Positions 40,452 through 49,199 are shown, numbered from the stretch's first letter. The stretch: DNA of 64,000 bases from Streptomyces toxytricini (GCF_014649915.1 NZ_BMTY01000028.1:27352-91351), one strand, 5' to 3'. Translations and numbers: made by a program. The notes: generated by a model from the letters alone, not told the origin.

Positions 40452-41357
40452 TCAGGCGGCGGGGTCGAAACCGAACGCCCCGCCCCGGCGGCGCACGCGT
40501 ACGGCGCCGGGGCCGGCGAAGTGGGCCGGGATGACCAGCTCCCGCTCGTCGGCGGCGCGCTCGAGGACCTTGCGGCGGCCGGCCGCGGCCAGCACCGGGT
40601 CCATGCAGAAGCAGCTGTTGCAGGAGGGGTTCAGGATCTGCACCGGGCTGTGCAGGACGTCGCCGGCGAACACGGCGCGCTCGCCGCGGGAGGCGATCCG
40701 CAGCACGCCGGAGCCGGGGGTGTGCCCGGGGACGGATTCGAGGGTGAGGTGGGCGTCGATGCGGAGCGTGCCGTCCCACAGGCGGGTCTGCCCGGCGCGG
40801 TGGACGGGCGCGATGCTGTCCTCGTACAGCAGCCGGTCGTCGGGGCTGCGGTTGCCGCCGTACCCGCCGGCGGGGCCGAAGTGGTGGTCGTCGGCGGCGG
40901 GGACCAGGTAGCGGGCGTTCGGGAAGGCAGGGGCCCACTCCCCGTCGGCGCCGGTGGTGTTGCCGCCGACGTGGTCGGCGTGGAGGTGGGTGTTGACGAC
41001 GACGTCGACGTCCTGCGCGGGGATCCCGGCGCGGGCGAGGTCGCCGAGGAGGTCGCCCTCCCGCCGGTGGAAGTGCGGGGAGGCGGGCCGGTCGCGGCCG
41101 CTGCCGACGCCGGTGTCGACGAGGACGGTCAGGCCCGCGCTGCGCACGACCCAGGTCTGGAGGGCCATGACGGCCAGGCCGCGGGCGGGGTCGTAGTGGT
41201 CGGGGGCGAGGTGGGCGCCGCCGTCCTGCCACATCTGCGGTGCGGACTGCGGGACGAGGTCGGTGGCGGGGGCGAAGGGGCCCAGCCATTCGACGACGCG
41301 GACGACCTCGACGTCGCCGACGGTGATGCGCTGAGGCGCGGTGGTTTCGGTGCTCAT
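40452..41357 (-). CDS. Metallo-beta-lactamase-fold hydrolase
   Basis: A 301-aa MBL-fold enzyme. NTHLHADHVGGN is the HxHxDH zinc motif, VLVDTGVGSGRD precedes it, ESVPGHTPGSGVL gives the next His, VFAGDVLHSP the bridging Asp, and VIPAHFAGPGAV the last His. All ligands for a two-metal site are present. A Cys-containing run (NPSCNSCFCMDP) is unusual. The group includes lactonases, arylsulfatase-like and other hydrolases, so the substrate is open. ATG 41357 gives the natural start; open frame upstream reaches into the divergent regulator's promoter. Likely controlled by the divergent AraC-type gene. Confidence 0.9.
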   Translation of the reverse strand: MSTETTAPQRITVGDVEVVRVVEWLGPFAPATDLVPQSAPQMWQDGGAHLAPDHYDPARGLAVMALQTWVVRSAGLTVLVDTGVGSGRDRPASPHFHRREGDLLGDLARAGIPAQDVDVVVNTHLHADHVGGNTTGADGEWAPAFPNARYLVPAADDHHFGPAGGYGGNRSPDDRLLYEDSIAPVHRAGQTRLWDGTLRIDAHLTLESVPGHTPGSGVLRIASRGERAVFAGDVLHSPVQILNPSCNSCFCMDPVLAAAGRRKVLERAADERELVIPAHFAGPGAVRVRRRGGAFGFDPAA

Positions 41358-41457
41358 GGCGCCACCGTAGGAGGCGTGTTCGAGCTGCTCAATGCGCGTG
41401 GAGCTCGGCCGCATGCGCGAGCGTCTCACGGGTGAGGGCCACCGTTAGGGTGGCGGG
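41358..41457. promoter_or_regulatory. Divergent promoter region, MBL/AraC
   Basis: A 100-base region between divergent MBL hydrolase and AraC regulator genes. It must carry both promoters and probably an AraC site. No obvious long palindrome; a TCGAGCTGC-type patch is near 41380-41400. Confidence 0.5.
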
Positions 41458-42378
41458 GTGGATGTGGTGAGCGATGCGATCGCGGCCGTCCGGGTGGGGC
41501 GGGCCGAGTCCCGGCGGATGCGGGTGCACGGGAGGTGGTGCACGCGCTTCGCGCCGTACGGCGGGGCCGGCTTCCACGTGGTGCTTGAGGGGAGTTGCTG
41601 GCTGCTGCCGGAGGGGGGCGCGGCGGTGTCGCTGGCCGCGGGCGACGCGGTGCTGCTGCCGCACGGCACGGGGCACGTGATGGCGGACTCCCCCGCCGAC
41701 GCCGCGGCGGTGGCGCGCGCTGTGCCGTTCGAGACGCTGCCCGCCGCGGCCCCGGCAGGGTGGGACGCGGGCGGGCCGGGCGGGGTGGAGATGCTGTGCG
41801 GCAAGTACCGGCTGGACCGCAGCCGCCTGCACCCGCTGCTGCGGGAGCTGCCGCCCGTCGTCCACCTGCCGAACCGGGTGGGGCGCCATCCGGAACTGCG
41901 GGCGGCGATCGACCTGTTGGGCGGCGAGCTGGGGTCTCCGCGGCCCGGCTCGGAAATGGCCGTTCCGCACCTGCTCGACCTGCTGCTCGTGTACATGGTC
42001 CGGTCGTGGACGGCCGAGGCGGTGCGGGGCGCCTGGCCGGCGGCGCTGGGCGATCCGGTGGCGGCCGCGGCGCTGCGGGCGGTGCACACGGATCCGGCCG
42101 CGCAGTGGTCGGTGGAGCGGCTGGCGGCGGAGGCCGGGGTGTCGCGGGCGACGCTGTCGCGCCGCTTCACGGCGCTCGTCGGCCGGCCGCCGATGGCGTA
42201 CCTGGCGTGGTGGCGGCTGACGCGGGCGGCGGCGCTGCTGCGGGAGGGCTCCGAGCCGCTGTCCGCGGTGGCGCGCCGGGTCGGGTACGGGAGCGCGTAC
42301 GCGTTCTCGCACGCGTTCAGCAGGGAGTTCGGGACGACCCCGGGCCGCTGGCGGGCGGCAGGGCCGCTCTCGCCCTGA
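41458..42378 (+). CDS. AraC-family regulator with cupin sensor
   Basis: A 306-aa regulator. The N-terminal cupin domain of the AraC-binding type (residues ~15-190) includes HVVLEGSCWLLPEGGAAVSLAAGDAVLLPHGTGH and the EMLCGKYRLDRSRLHPLLRELPPVVHLP segment. The C-terminal double helix-turn-helix (~205-300) includes WSVERLAAEAGVSRATLSRRFTALVG and PLSAVARRVGYGSAYAFSHAFSREFGTTPGRWR. It should bind a small ligand in the cupin and activate or repress the divergent MBL hydrolase gene. GTG start at 41458. A palindromic terminator separates it from the convergent DUF4360 gene. Confidence 0.92.
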   Translation: MDVVSDAIAAVRVGRAESRRMRVHGRWCTRFAPYGGAGFHVVLEGSCWLLPEGGAAVSLAAGDAVLLPHGTGHVMADSPADAAAVARAVPFETLPAAAPAGWDAGGPGGVEMLCGKYRLDRSRLHPLLRELPPVVHLPNRVGRHPELRAAIDLLGGELGSPRPGSEMAVPHLLDLLLVYMVRSWTAEAVRGAWPAALGDPVAAAALRAVHTDPAAQWSVERLAAEAGVSRATLSRRFTALVGRPPMAYLAWWRLTRAAALLREGSEPLSAVARRVGYGSAYAFSHAFSREFGTTPGRWRAAGPLSP

Positions 42379-42401
42379 ACCGTCCGCGGTCGGCGGGGGA
42401 A

Positions 42402-42429
42402 GGGCGGCGGGCCGGGCGGCCCGCCGCCC
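42402..42429. terminator. Bidirectional terminator
   Basis: Perfect 12-base arms GGGCGGCGGGCC (42402-42413) and GGCCCGCCGCCC (42418-42429) with a 4-base loop lie between convergent AraC and DUF4360 genes. Confidence 0.8.
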
Positions 42430-42450
42430 CAGGTCGGGCGGTGGCCCGGC

Positions 42451-43104
42451 TCAGCGGGCCGGGCACTCCTTCCAGGAGAAGTGGTAGACGGTGTTGAGGC
42501 TGCCGTCGGTGGAGTCCACGGTCATGTAGCTGACCTGGGTCTTGTCCGAGGTGCCGACCTCGGCGCGCAGTTCGGTGTTGATGTTGAAGTTGCGCTTCTC
42601 GCCGCAGGGGGCGAAGACGAGCGCCTCGATGCCGGTGGTGTCGGTGACCTGCCAGTTGTCGTCGAGGGCGCCGTGGAACTGGTGGCTGCGGGACATGGTC
42701 TGGCTCATGCCCTGGAAGTAGTAGCTGGCCTTCTGGGTGCCGACGGCGCCGTCCGCGAGGCTGCCGAAGCCTCGGTAGTCGACCTTCGACACCGCGTAGG
42801 TGAAGCCCTGCGGGACGTTGACGACGAGGGAGAGGAGGCAGTTCTTGCGGCCCTCGGTGACGGGGACGTCCGCCCCGGCCTGGGCCAGGTAGTCGCTGTA
42901 GGTGACGGTGAAGGCGGAGTTGTCGGGGGCGACGGCGACGGTAGCGGTGCCGGGGCGGCAGCCCGAGCCGTTGACGGTGGCGACGTCGACGGTCACCTTG
43001 CCGGTGGGCGGCGCCGTGGCGGTCGCGCCGGCCGAGGGCGAGACGGCGACCAGGCTTGCGGTCACGGCGGTGATGGTCAGTGCTGTGCGAAGTGGCTTGA
43101 TCAC
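42451..43104 (-). CDS. Secreted DUF4360 protein
   Basis: A 217-aa exported protein. A signal peptide (LRTALTITAVTASLVAVSPSAGA) is followed by the DUF4360 body: VNGSGCRPGTATVAVAPDNSAFTVTYSDY, RKNCLLSLVVNVPQGFTYAVSKVDYRGF, SYYFQGM and FAPCGEKRNFNINTELR. The four Cys (GCRP, NCLL, PCGE and the final WKECPAR) likely form two disulphides. The role of DUF4360 proteins is unknown; they are small beta-rich surface or extracellular proteins in fungi and actinomycetes. Transcribed alone. Confidence 0.88.
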   Translation of the reverse strand: MIKPLRTALTITAVTASLVAVSPSAGATATAPPTGKVTVDVATVNGSGCRPGTATVAVAPDNSAFTVTYSDYLAQAGADVPVTEGRKNCLLSLVVNVPQGFTYAVSKVDYRGFGSLADGAVGTQKASYYFQGMSQTMSRSHQFHGALDDNWQVTDTTGIEALVFAPCGEKRNFNINTELRAEVGTSDKTQVSYMTVDSTDGSLNTVYHFSWKECPAR

Positions 43105-43326
43105 GCCGCCATGGATAGCCGCCGGACGCGGGCGGCCGTCACCACCGGGTACGGCGGCTCACCCTTCCGGGGGGACCGGTTCACCGGTGGAACGTTTCTT
43201 CAGGGCGGCTGCTGCCGCCGAACGGCCCCAACCGGCACCCCGTTCGGCCCGCGATGACGCGCCCCGGCCGGCCCGTGCGACCGTTTCGCCCTATTCTGGG
43301 CACTTTCATCCCTGGGAGGAGGGCCC

Positions 43327-45222
43327 ATGCCGGGTCGCGCCCGCTCCGCACGCCTGTCCGCCGCGCTCCGGGTCGCCGCGGCCCTGGCGACCGCCCTCGC
43401 GCCGACGGCCCTCCCCCCGGCGGCCTCCGCGCTGCCGGCCGCCGCCCCCGCGCACGCGGACGGCTCCGCCTCCGCCCCCGCCGCCCGGCTCCGGGCGGAT
43501 GCGGACCCCGCCGAGGCCGCCGTACTCGGCGAGGAGCACGCCCGGGCGCACGCCCGGCGCCGCTCCGCGGCAGCCGGCACCGAGGACTACCCCCAGACCA
43601 AGCGGACCGCGAGCCTGGCCTCCCTCGCGGCCTCGCAGCGCGAAACGAACGCCGCGTTCGCCGCGGCCCGCTTCGGCCGCTTCGCCGAGTTCTTCCCCTC
43701 CCCCGACTTCGGCGTGCACGCAGCCCTGCTGCCCACCGGAAAGGTGCTGCTGTTCTCCTTCGAGCGGGTGGAGGTCGATCCGACGAAGGAGACCGGCCCC
43801 ACCGACCGGATCGGCAGGACGAACGCCGGCCGCGCCTACCTGTGGGACCCGGCCCGCGGGAGGGGGCCGGGGGCGTTCCGGAAGGTGGAGCCGCCGACCG
43901 TCCTGATGCCCGACGGCATGTTCGCCCCGCGCCCGGCGCCGTTCTTCTGCGCGGGCCACGCCTTCCTGCCGAACGGGATGGTCGGCGTCTTCGGCGGCAA
44001 CACCGGCGGCAAGGGCGGCAGCGGCGCCCGCCTGTCGTTCGTCTTCGACCCGTGGACCGAAACCTGGTTCCGCAACGCGGACATGGCGGTCGGCCGCTGG
44101 TACCCGTCGGTGGTGACCGTCCCGGACGGCCGGCAGATCATCATGTCCGGCCAGTCCGAGCGCGGTACGGGCACCCCGACGCCGGTGGTGGAGCGCTTCC
44201 CCGCGCTGCGCCACCCGGTGCCCTGGACGCCGTACGAGATCCCCGTCGGACTGGCCGCGGAACGGCTGCGGGTGGACGCGCCGTTCCGCAACGACTACCC
44301 GCACCTGTTCTCGCTGCGCGACGGCATGGTCTACGGCCTCGGCCGGGACGCCGACCAGCAGTGGGTGTTCGACCCCGTCAAGGAGACCCGGGCCGACCTG
44401 CCGCGGCGGCCGGCCGATTTCCGCGGGTACGGCTCCGCCGTGCCGCTGCCGGCGGGGCTGCGCGGCCCCGACTCCGTCCTCGTGCTCGGCGGTGACCCGC
44501 GGGACCCGAACACCTACCGGCTGGCCGGCCGCCGGTGGACCACCGAGCAGCCCCGCGCCTTCGGCCGCACCCAGGACGACACCCTGATCCTGCCCGACGG
44601 CACGCTCCTCACCGTCAACGGAGCCCTGAGCACCCGGGACTACGGCCACGGCCCGTTCAACCCGGAGGCTGACCTGAAGTACCGGCAGGTCGAGCTGCGG
44701 GACGCCCGCGGCACCTGGCGGCTCGGCCCGGCGCAGCGGCTGCCGCGCGGCTACCACTCCAACGCCCTGGTCCTGCCGGACGGGCGGGTGCTCGTCACCG
44801 GCGACGAACTCCAGCAGATCGCCAACGATCCCGACATCACCGACGGCATGGACGGCAGCATCGAGCTGTACGAGCCCGCGTACCTGCACCAGGGCGGCGA
44901 CCGGCCCGCCCTCGACGGCGCGCCGGGGCGCGAACTGGGCTATGGAGAGCGGTTCGTGGCGTCGACCTCCACGGCGGCGGCCGTCCGGCGGGCGGTGCTG
45001 CTCGCGCCGACCACGGTCACGCACGCGGTGAACACGAGCCAGCGCCACCTGGAGCTGGCGGTGACGGCGGTGCGCGCCGGGTCGGGAGGCCGCGTCGGCG
45101 CGGTCGAGCTGCGGACGCCGCCGAGCGCGGCGGACGCCCCGCCCGGCTACTACATGCTCTTCCTCCTCGATGCGAAGGGCGTTCCGAGCACCGCGAAATG
45201 GGTCAAGCTCGGGCGCCGTTGA
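43327..45222 (+). CDS. Secreted radical copper oxidase (galactose/glyoxal-oxidase type)
   Basis: A 631-aa exported enzyme with a long Ala-rich signal region, a kelch-propeller core and a C-terminal DUF1929 domain (ending PGYYMLFLLDAKGVPSTAKWVKL). The copper-radical active site looks complete: Cys208 in FFCAGHAFLPNG cross-links to Tyr259 in VGRWYPSVV, axial Tyr476 and ligand His477 in RGYHSNALV, and final ligand His566 in TVTHAVN. Relatives oxidise primary alcohols or aldehydes to give H2O2. Streptomyces GlxA helps make an extracellular glycan at hyphal tips but normally sits beside a cellulose-synthase-like gene, absent here. GGGAGGAGGG ribosome site precedes the ATG. The upstream gap 43105-43326 holds its promoter (TATTCT near 43290). 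Confidence 0.9.
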   Translation: MPGRARSARLSAALRVAAALATALAPTALPPAASALPAAAPAHADGSASAPAARLRADADPAEAAVLGEEHARAHARRRSAAAGTEDYPQTKRTASLASLAASQRETNAAFAAARFGRFAEFFPSPDFGVHAALLPTGKVLLFSFERVEVDPTKETGPTDRIGRTNAGRAYLWDPARGRGPGAFRKVEPPTVLMPDGMFAPRPAPFFCAGHAFLPNGMVGVFGGNTGGKGGSGARLSFVFDPWTETWFRNADMAVGRWYPSVVTVPDGRQIIMSGQSERGTGTPTPVVERFPALRHPVPWTPYEIPVGLAAERLRVDAPFRNDYPHLFSLRDGMVYGLGRDADQQWVFDPVKETRADLPRRPADFRGYGSAVPLPAGLRGPDSVLVLGGDPRDPNTYRLAGRRWTTEQPRAFGRTQDDTLILPDGTLLTVNGALSTRDYGHGPFNPEADLKYRQVELRDARGTWRLGPAQRLPRGYHSNALVLPDGRVLVTGDELQQIANDPDITDGMDGSIELYEPAYLHQGGDRPALDGAPGRELGYGERFVASTSTAAAVRRAVLLAPTTVTHAVNTSQRHLELAVTAVRAGSGGRVGAVELRTPPSAADAPPGYYMLFLLDAKGVPSTAKWVKLGRR

Positions 45223-45599
45223 GCGGCCCGGCGGTGTGCGCCGTGTGGTGCGGTGTGGCGGCGGTGTGCGGATCCTGAGGCGGAGCGAAGGATTCCTCAC
45301 CGCTCGTGACAGGGGCAATTCAGTTCGTAGTAATTAGATGAATCCCTGACTGAATTGTCGTCAATAAGCCTCCCGCTCTTATTTCGATTTTATAACGACG
45401 CAGAGCCAAAGGCCTGGACCATTCGACCCCTACGCGCGTAACTGCCGTTCCATGCAAGCAACTTGACTGATCATCAAATCCAACCCGAAGGTAACAGTCA
45501 GATATCTCGGGCAGCATTCCCGTTTGTCCGAATTCTCCACCGCGCCCGTCTGGCAGGCTTCCGCGCACCCACTCCTCCGACCAAGGATTTGAGGTGCGC
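45223..45599. promoter_or_regulatory. 377-base AT-richer leader of metalloprotease gene
   Basis: No gene is supported here. From about 45300 to 45540 the GC content falls well below the window average (for example CTCTTATTTCGATTTTATAACG). A perfect 9-base inverted repeat lies at 45316-45324 (CAATTCAGT) and 45349-45357 (ACTGAATTG) with a 24-base spacer. It could be an operator, a transcript-end hairpin for the oxidase gene, or a structured leader RNA. The metalloprotease promoter must lie within it. Confidence 0.55.
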
Positions 45600-47651
45600 A
45601 TGACGAGACATCGTCGAAGCAAGCCCGAACACCGGCGCAAGCCGCGCCGGTTGATACTCTTCACCGCCGCCCTGGCATCGGCGGCGGTGATGGCGGGGGG
45701 CATCGCGTACTCCGGCCTCGGCGACGACGCCCAGGCCGAAACCACCGTCCAGGCCGACGGGATCGCGGAAGCGCTCACCCCGGCCGCGGCGCCCGCCCGT
45801 GACGCGGAGCCCGAGGCCCTCCCGAGCGAGCCGGCCAACGAACCGGCGCGCGGCATGGTCTACGACGGCCTGAAGGCGGCCCCCAAGGGCGACAAGTGCG
45901 TGGGTGTGTACCGCACGGACACGGGCCTGTGCAGCCACGGTCCCGACGCCCCGCCGAAGGACGTCGACATCAAGAAGGACGTCCCGCCGGCGGTGAAGAC
46001 CGAGGCCGTGGCGTCCGACCCGGCCAAGCCCGAGGCCGCGGCCCAGGGCAGCGGGCGTCCTCAGGACGCGCCCGCCGCCGACGCCAAGGCCGCCAAGGCG
46101 GCCCCCAAGGACGCTCCCGCCCCCGCTGCCGCGGGCGGCGGCCAGACCGTCGCCGCCGGCCCCGCCGGCCAGACGGTCCAGTGCGACGGCGACGGCAGCT
46201 CCGGCAACCGCGTCCAGGTCGTGTACGTGCACGGCCCCGACCGCGACCGGTACTCCGAGTACTTCGCCTCCTTCCGCAAGTGGGCGGCAGACGCCGACCT
46301 CATCTACTCGATGAGCGCACAGGAGACGGGCGGTGTCCGCCACATCCGCTACGTGACGGCGGCCGACTGCACGCCCACCGTGCTCAACATCGAGCTTCCG
46401 GCGAACGCCCTCGGCGACTTCAGCGCCACCAACCGCGCGCTGGCCGCCAAGGGCCTGGACCGCCGCGACCGCAAGTACATGATCTTCGCCGACAGCCAGG
46501 TCTACTGCGGCATCGGCACCTTCGCGGGCGACGAGCGCCCCGGCCAGAACAACCTGAGCAACTTCGGCCCCTCCTACGGCCGCACGGACACGGGCTGCTG
46601 GGGCGGCCACACGGCGGCCCACGAGCTGGGCCACAACCTCGGCGCGGTCAACAACAGCGCGCCGAACACCAGCCGCGGCGCCCACTGCACCGACGAGTGG
46701 GACGTGATGTGCTACTCGGACACGCCGTACTACCCGCAGATGCGCAACGTCTGCACCAACAAGGCGTCCGAGAACATCCTGGACTGCAACCACGACGACT
46801 ACTTCCACACGAATCCGAAGCCGGGCAGCTACCTGGCGACGCACTGGAACATCGCCGACAACCAGTTCCTGATGAAGGGCAAGGGCAACGGCGGCGGGAC
46901 CACCGACCCCAATCCGAACCCCAAGCCGACGCCCACGCCGACCCCGACGAAGCAGCCGGGCGGCGGCCCGACGGTGACGGTCGGCCAGATCCAGTCGAAC
47001 TCGGCCGTGGTCAGCTGGCCGAAGGTGGACGGCGCCTCCTGGTACCAGGTGCTGCTGAACGGCAAGCACCTGACGTGGGTGCAGTCGCAGGCCGTCCGCA
47101 TCTACAACCTGCAGCCGGGCACCGAGTACAAGGTCGCCGTCTCGGTCCGCGACAGCGCCGGCCGTGACAGCGGCGCCGGCAAGACCACCGTCTTCAAGAC
47201 GACGGGCGCCGGCGGCGGCGGGACCGCTCCCAACACCCGCTACACCCTCGGCAACGGCAGCACCGGCATGAACGCCGAGCTGTGGGGCGGCCGCAGCGCC
47301 GACGGCACCGTCCTCGTCGGCGGCCGCGCCAACGGCTACGCCCAGCAGCAGTGGCTGTTCGAGGACGCGGGCGGCGGCACGTTCCGCATCAAGTCCTCCG
47401 TCTCCGGCAAGTGCCTGCAGACGGGCGGCGCCCCGGCGCAGGGCATGTGGATCGCGCAGCAGCCGTGCGGCAACGGCGCCACCCAGAAGTGGAAGCTGAA
47501 CGCCCAGAGCGGCTCGACCACCATCACCGACCCGAGCGGCGCCTACGCCCTGACGGTCAGCAACCGCGCCTACTACGGCGCGTGGCTGCTCGACCTCCAG
47601 CGGGCCGACGGCCGCGCCAACCAGGTCTGGACGGTCCAGAAGGTCGGCTGA
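45600..47651 (+). CDS. Secreted metzincin-like metalloprotease with FnIII and ricin-type domains
   Basis: A 683-aa exported protein. A basic start and hydrophobic signal (LILFTAALASAAVMAGGIAYSG) are followed by a ~150-residue Ala/Pro/Lys-rich stretch, then the peptidase domain. HTAAHELGHNLGAVNN gives zinc ligands His341, His345 and catalytic Glu342; position 351, where metzincins have the third His, is Asn. DEWDVMCYSD is the Met-turn. A Pro/Thr linker, a fibronectin-III domain (~455-540) and a ricin-type lectin domain with QQQWLF and NQVWTVQ repeats (~550-683) complete it. It likely degrades protein on carbohydrate surfaces outside the cell. ATG 45600 was chosen (GAGG 5 bases before); GTG 45594 is possible. 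Confidence 0.9.
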   Translation: MTRHRRSKPEHRRKPRRLILFTAALASAAVMAGGIAYSGLGDDAQAETTVQADGIAEALTPAAAPARDAEPEALPSEPANEPARGMVYDGLKAAPKGDKCVGVYRTDTGLCSHGPDAPPKDVDIKKDVPPAVKTEAVASDPAKPEAAAQGSGRPQDAPAADAKAAKAAPKDAPAPAAAGGGQTVAAGPAGQTVQCDGDGSSGNRVQVVYVHGPDRDRYSEYFASFRKWAADADLIYSMSAQETGGVRHIRYVTAADCTPTVLNIELPANALGDFSATNRALAAKGLDRRDRKYMIFADSQVYCGIGTFAGDERPGQNNLSNFGPSYGRTDTGCWGGHTAAHELGHNLGAVNNSAPNTSRGAHCTDEWDVMCYSDTPYYPQMRNVCTNKASENILDCNHDDYFHTNPKPGSYLATHWNIADNQFLMKGKGNGGGTTDPNPNPKPTPTPTPTKQPGGGPTVTVGQIQSNSAVVSWPKVDGASWYQVLLNGKHLTWVQSQAVRIYNLQPGTEYKVAVSVRDSAGRDSGAGKTTVFKTTGAGGGGTAPNTRYTLGNGSTGMNAELWGGRSADGTVLVGGRANGYAQQQWLFEDAGGGTFRIKSSVSGKCLQTGGAPAQGMWIAQQPCGNGATQKWKLNAQSGSTTITDPSGAYALTVSNRAYYGAWLLDLQRADGRANQVWTVQKVG

Positions 47652-47672
47652 TCCTCCCCCGGCCGGCCTTCC

Positions 47673-47710
47673 GCCGGCGGACGGCCGCACCCCTGCGGCC
47701 GTCCGCCGGC
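47673..47710 (+). terminator. Strong hairpin terminator
   Basis: Perfect 16-base arms GCCGGCGGACGGCCGC (47673-47688) and GCGGCCGTCCGCCGGC (47695-47710) with a 6-base loop follow the metalloprotease gene. Confidence 0.85.
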
Positions 47711-47746
47711 TCCTTCATCCCACCGCACCAGGGAGCACCACACACG

Positions 47747-48469
47747 ATGCGCACACGACGCTCCTTCCCCGTCCGCAGCGGACTCGGGGCCCTGATCCTG
47801 TCCCTCTTCCTGGCCCAGGCCGTCGCCGCGCCGTCCCCGGCCCGCGCCCACGGGTCCACGCTGAAGGTGGTGGTCACCGGGGAGCGGCAGGGCCGCGTCG
47901 CCACGGAGATCACCTGGGAGAACGACGGGGACGCCGTCGACGGGGCGGTCGCCGGCACGGTCGACGCGGCCAGCGCCGACGGCACCCGGACCCTGGGCCC
48001 GTGGAAACTGGTCCGGGACCCCGGTCCGGACCGCAAGGTCTGGAACACGGCCGAGGCCCTGCCGCCCGGCACCTGGAAGGTGACCGTCCGCGTCGGTTAC
48101 CCGGCACTCGGGCAGGCGGACGCCGAGGTGTCGGTACCGGTCGTGGACCCGGCGGCGTCCGGGGGTCCGGGCGGCTCCGGGGCTCCGGCCTCCCCCGACG
48201 CCTCGGCCGGCACGGGTGGCTCCGGCGGCTCGGCGGCGCCCTCGGCGCCCGTTCCGTCCGTCGCCGCCCCCGGCGGTTCCCCCGAGGCGGGCGGCGTATC
48301 CCGCCCGTCCGCGCCCTCCGCGACGCCGCCCTCCGACGGCGGCGGCGCCGAGCCCGCCGGGGACGACAGCAGCGTGTGGTGGTGGACCACGGCGGGCGTC
48401 GCCGTGATCGCCCTCGCGGGAGCGGCCGTGGGCCTCCTGCTGCGCCGCGCCCGCGCCCGCCGTCTCTGA
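47747..48469 (+). CDS. Secreted/anchored CopC-like Ig-fold protein, 240 aa
   Basis: A signal peptide (LGALILSLFLAQAVAAPSPARA) precedes a ~100-residue beta-sandwich-like domain: HGSTLKVVVTGERQGRVATEITWENDGD, GTWKVTVRVGYPALGQADAEVSVPV. A Gly/Ser/Ala/Pro-rich stalk and a C-terminal membrane helix with Arg-rich inside tail (WWWTTAGVAVIALAGAAVGLLLRRARARRL) follow. It is a surface-displayed domain on a flexible stalk. The 'His after signal cleavage' start (AHGS) resembles CopC/YcnI-type copper-binding surface proteins, but I see no clear metal set beyond it, so binding is a guess. It lies between two strong terminators, so it is independently transcribed. Confidence 0.78.
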   Translation: MRTRRSFPVRSGLGALILSLFLAQAVAAPSPARAHGSTLKVVVTGERQGRVATEITWENDGDAVDGAVAGTVDAASADGTRTLGPWKLVRDPGPDRKVWNTAEALPPGTWKVTVRVGYPALGQADAEVSVPVVDPAASGGPGGSGAPASPDASAGTGGSGGSAAPSAPVPSVAAPGGSPEAGGVSRPSAPSATPPSDGGGAEPAGDDSSVWWWTTAGVAVIALAGAAVGLLLRRARARRL

Positions 48470-48489
48470 CGGCCGCGGTACGCGCTCCC

Positions 48490-48524
48490 GGCCCCCGTCC
48501 GGCCCCTGTGGCCGGGCGGGGGCC
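48490..48524. terminator. Bidirectional terminator
   Basis: Arms GGCCCCCGTCCGGCC (48490-48504) and GGCCGGGCGGGGGCC (48510-48524) pair over 15 bases with one wobble position. They lie between convergent genes. Confidence 0.75.
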
Positions 48525-48557
48525 TTCGCGCGTACGGGCACCCCTTCGGGGGCGGCG

Positions 48558-49199
48558 TCAGGCGCGGGCGGCGCTGTCGCGGTGGAGGTCGCGCAGGAGG
48601 GCGATCTCGGCGCCGTGGTGGAGGAGTTCCTGGTTGACCCACCACGCGATCTCGACGAACGGCTCCTCGGCGTCGCTGCCGTGCGGGTAGGTGCAGTACC
48701 CGACGGTGTCGAGGGCGGCCTCGTCCACGCCGAGCAGGGCCTCGCGCCAGGCGGCGGCGCCGGCCTCGAACGCGGCGACCGCATCGGCGGCGCAGCCGGC
48801 GACGGGGTGGCGGTCGCGGGTGAGGGAGCGGCTGCCGGCGGTGTGGTCGGCGCGCAGGGCCAGCATCTCCGCGAGGTGGCTCAGCCGCCAGGCCAGGGTG
48901 GTGAACGGCGGCGGCCAGGGGTGCGGGTAGGCGGCGGCGTCGCGGCCCCAGGTGCCGCAGCCGGCCAGAGCGGTGGCCCGGGGGCCCGGCCCGTCGGCAC
49001 GCCGCCGGACCGACCAGCAGCCGGGGACGGGCTCCCAGAGCCACTCCTCGTCGGTGAGCGGGCAGTCCACGGCGGTGGCCGCGCCGTCGCCGCTGTCCAT
49101 GACGGGTCCGCTCAAGCGGGCGGTGAGGCGTTCGCGCGCGAAGTCGAACTGCGCGAGCAGCGGCGCCAGTCGGGGCGGCGTCGCGGAGGGCGGTGTCAC
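48558..49199 (-). CDS. DinB-family protein
   Basis: A 213-aa protein of the DinB four-helix-bundle type. LAPLLAQFDFARERLTARLSG starts helix 1. RLSHLAEMLALRADHT carries one metal-type His, and WWVNQELLHHGAEIALLRDL carries the others in the last helix. That set of three His is typical of the metal site of DinB/YfiT-like thiol transferases. In actinomycetes the cofactor is often mycothiol; the substrate is unknown. GTG start at 49199. Single gene, convergent with the surface-domain gene. Confidence 0.8.
   Translation of the reverse strand: MTPPSATPPRLAPLLAQFDFARERLTARLSGPVMDSGDGAATAVDCPLTDEEWLWEPVPGCWSVRRRADGPGPRATALAGCGTWGRDAAAYPHPWPPPFTTLAWRLSHLAEMLALRADHTAGSRSLTRDRHPVAGCAADAVAAFEAGAAAWREALLGVDEAALDTVGYCTYPHGSDAEEPFVEIAWWVNQELLHHGAEIALLRDLHRDSAARA

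Noticed and set aside
39087..41435. 782-codon plus-strand open frame across the solute-binding and MBL genes
   Set aside because: Out-of-frame shadow in GC-rich DNA. It runs through two well-supported genes on opposite strands and contains only Arg/Gly/Ala-rich sequence.
45320..45856. 178-codon minus-strand frame in the metalloprotease leader
   Set aside because: It overlaps the start of the metalloprotease gene, its AT-rich part has no codon bias, and there is no ribosome site.
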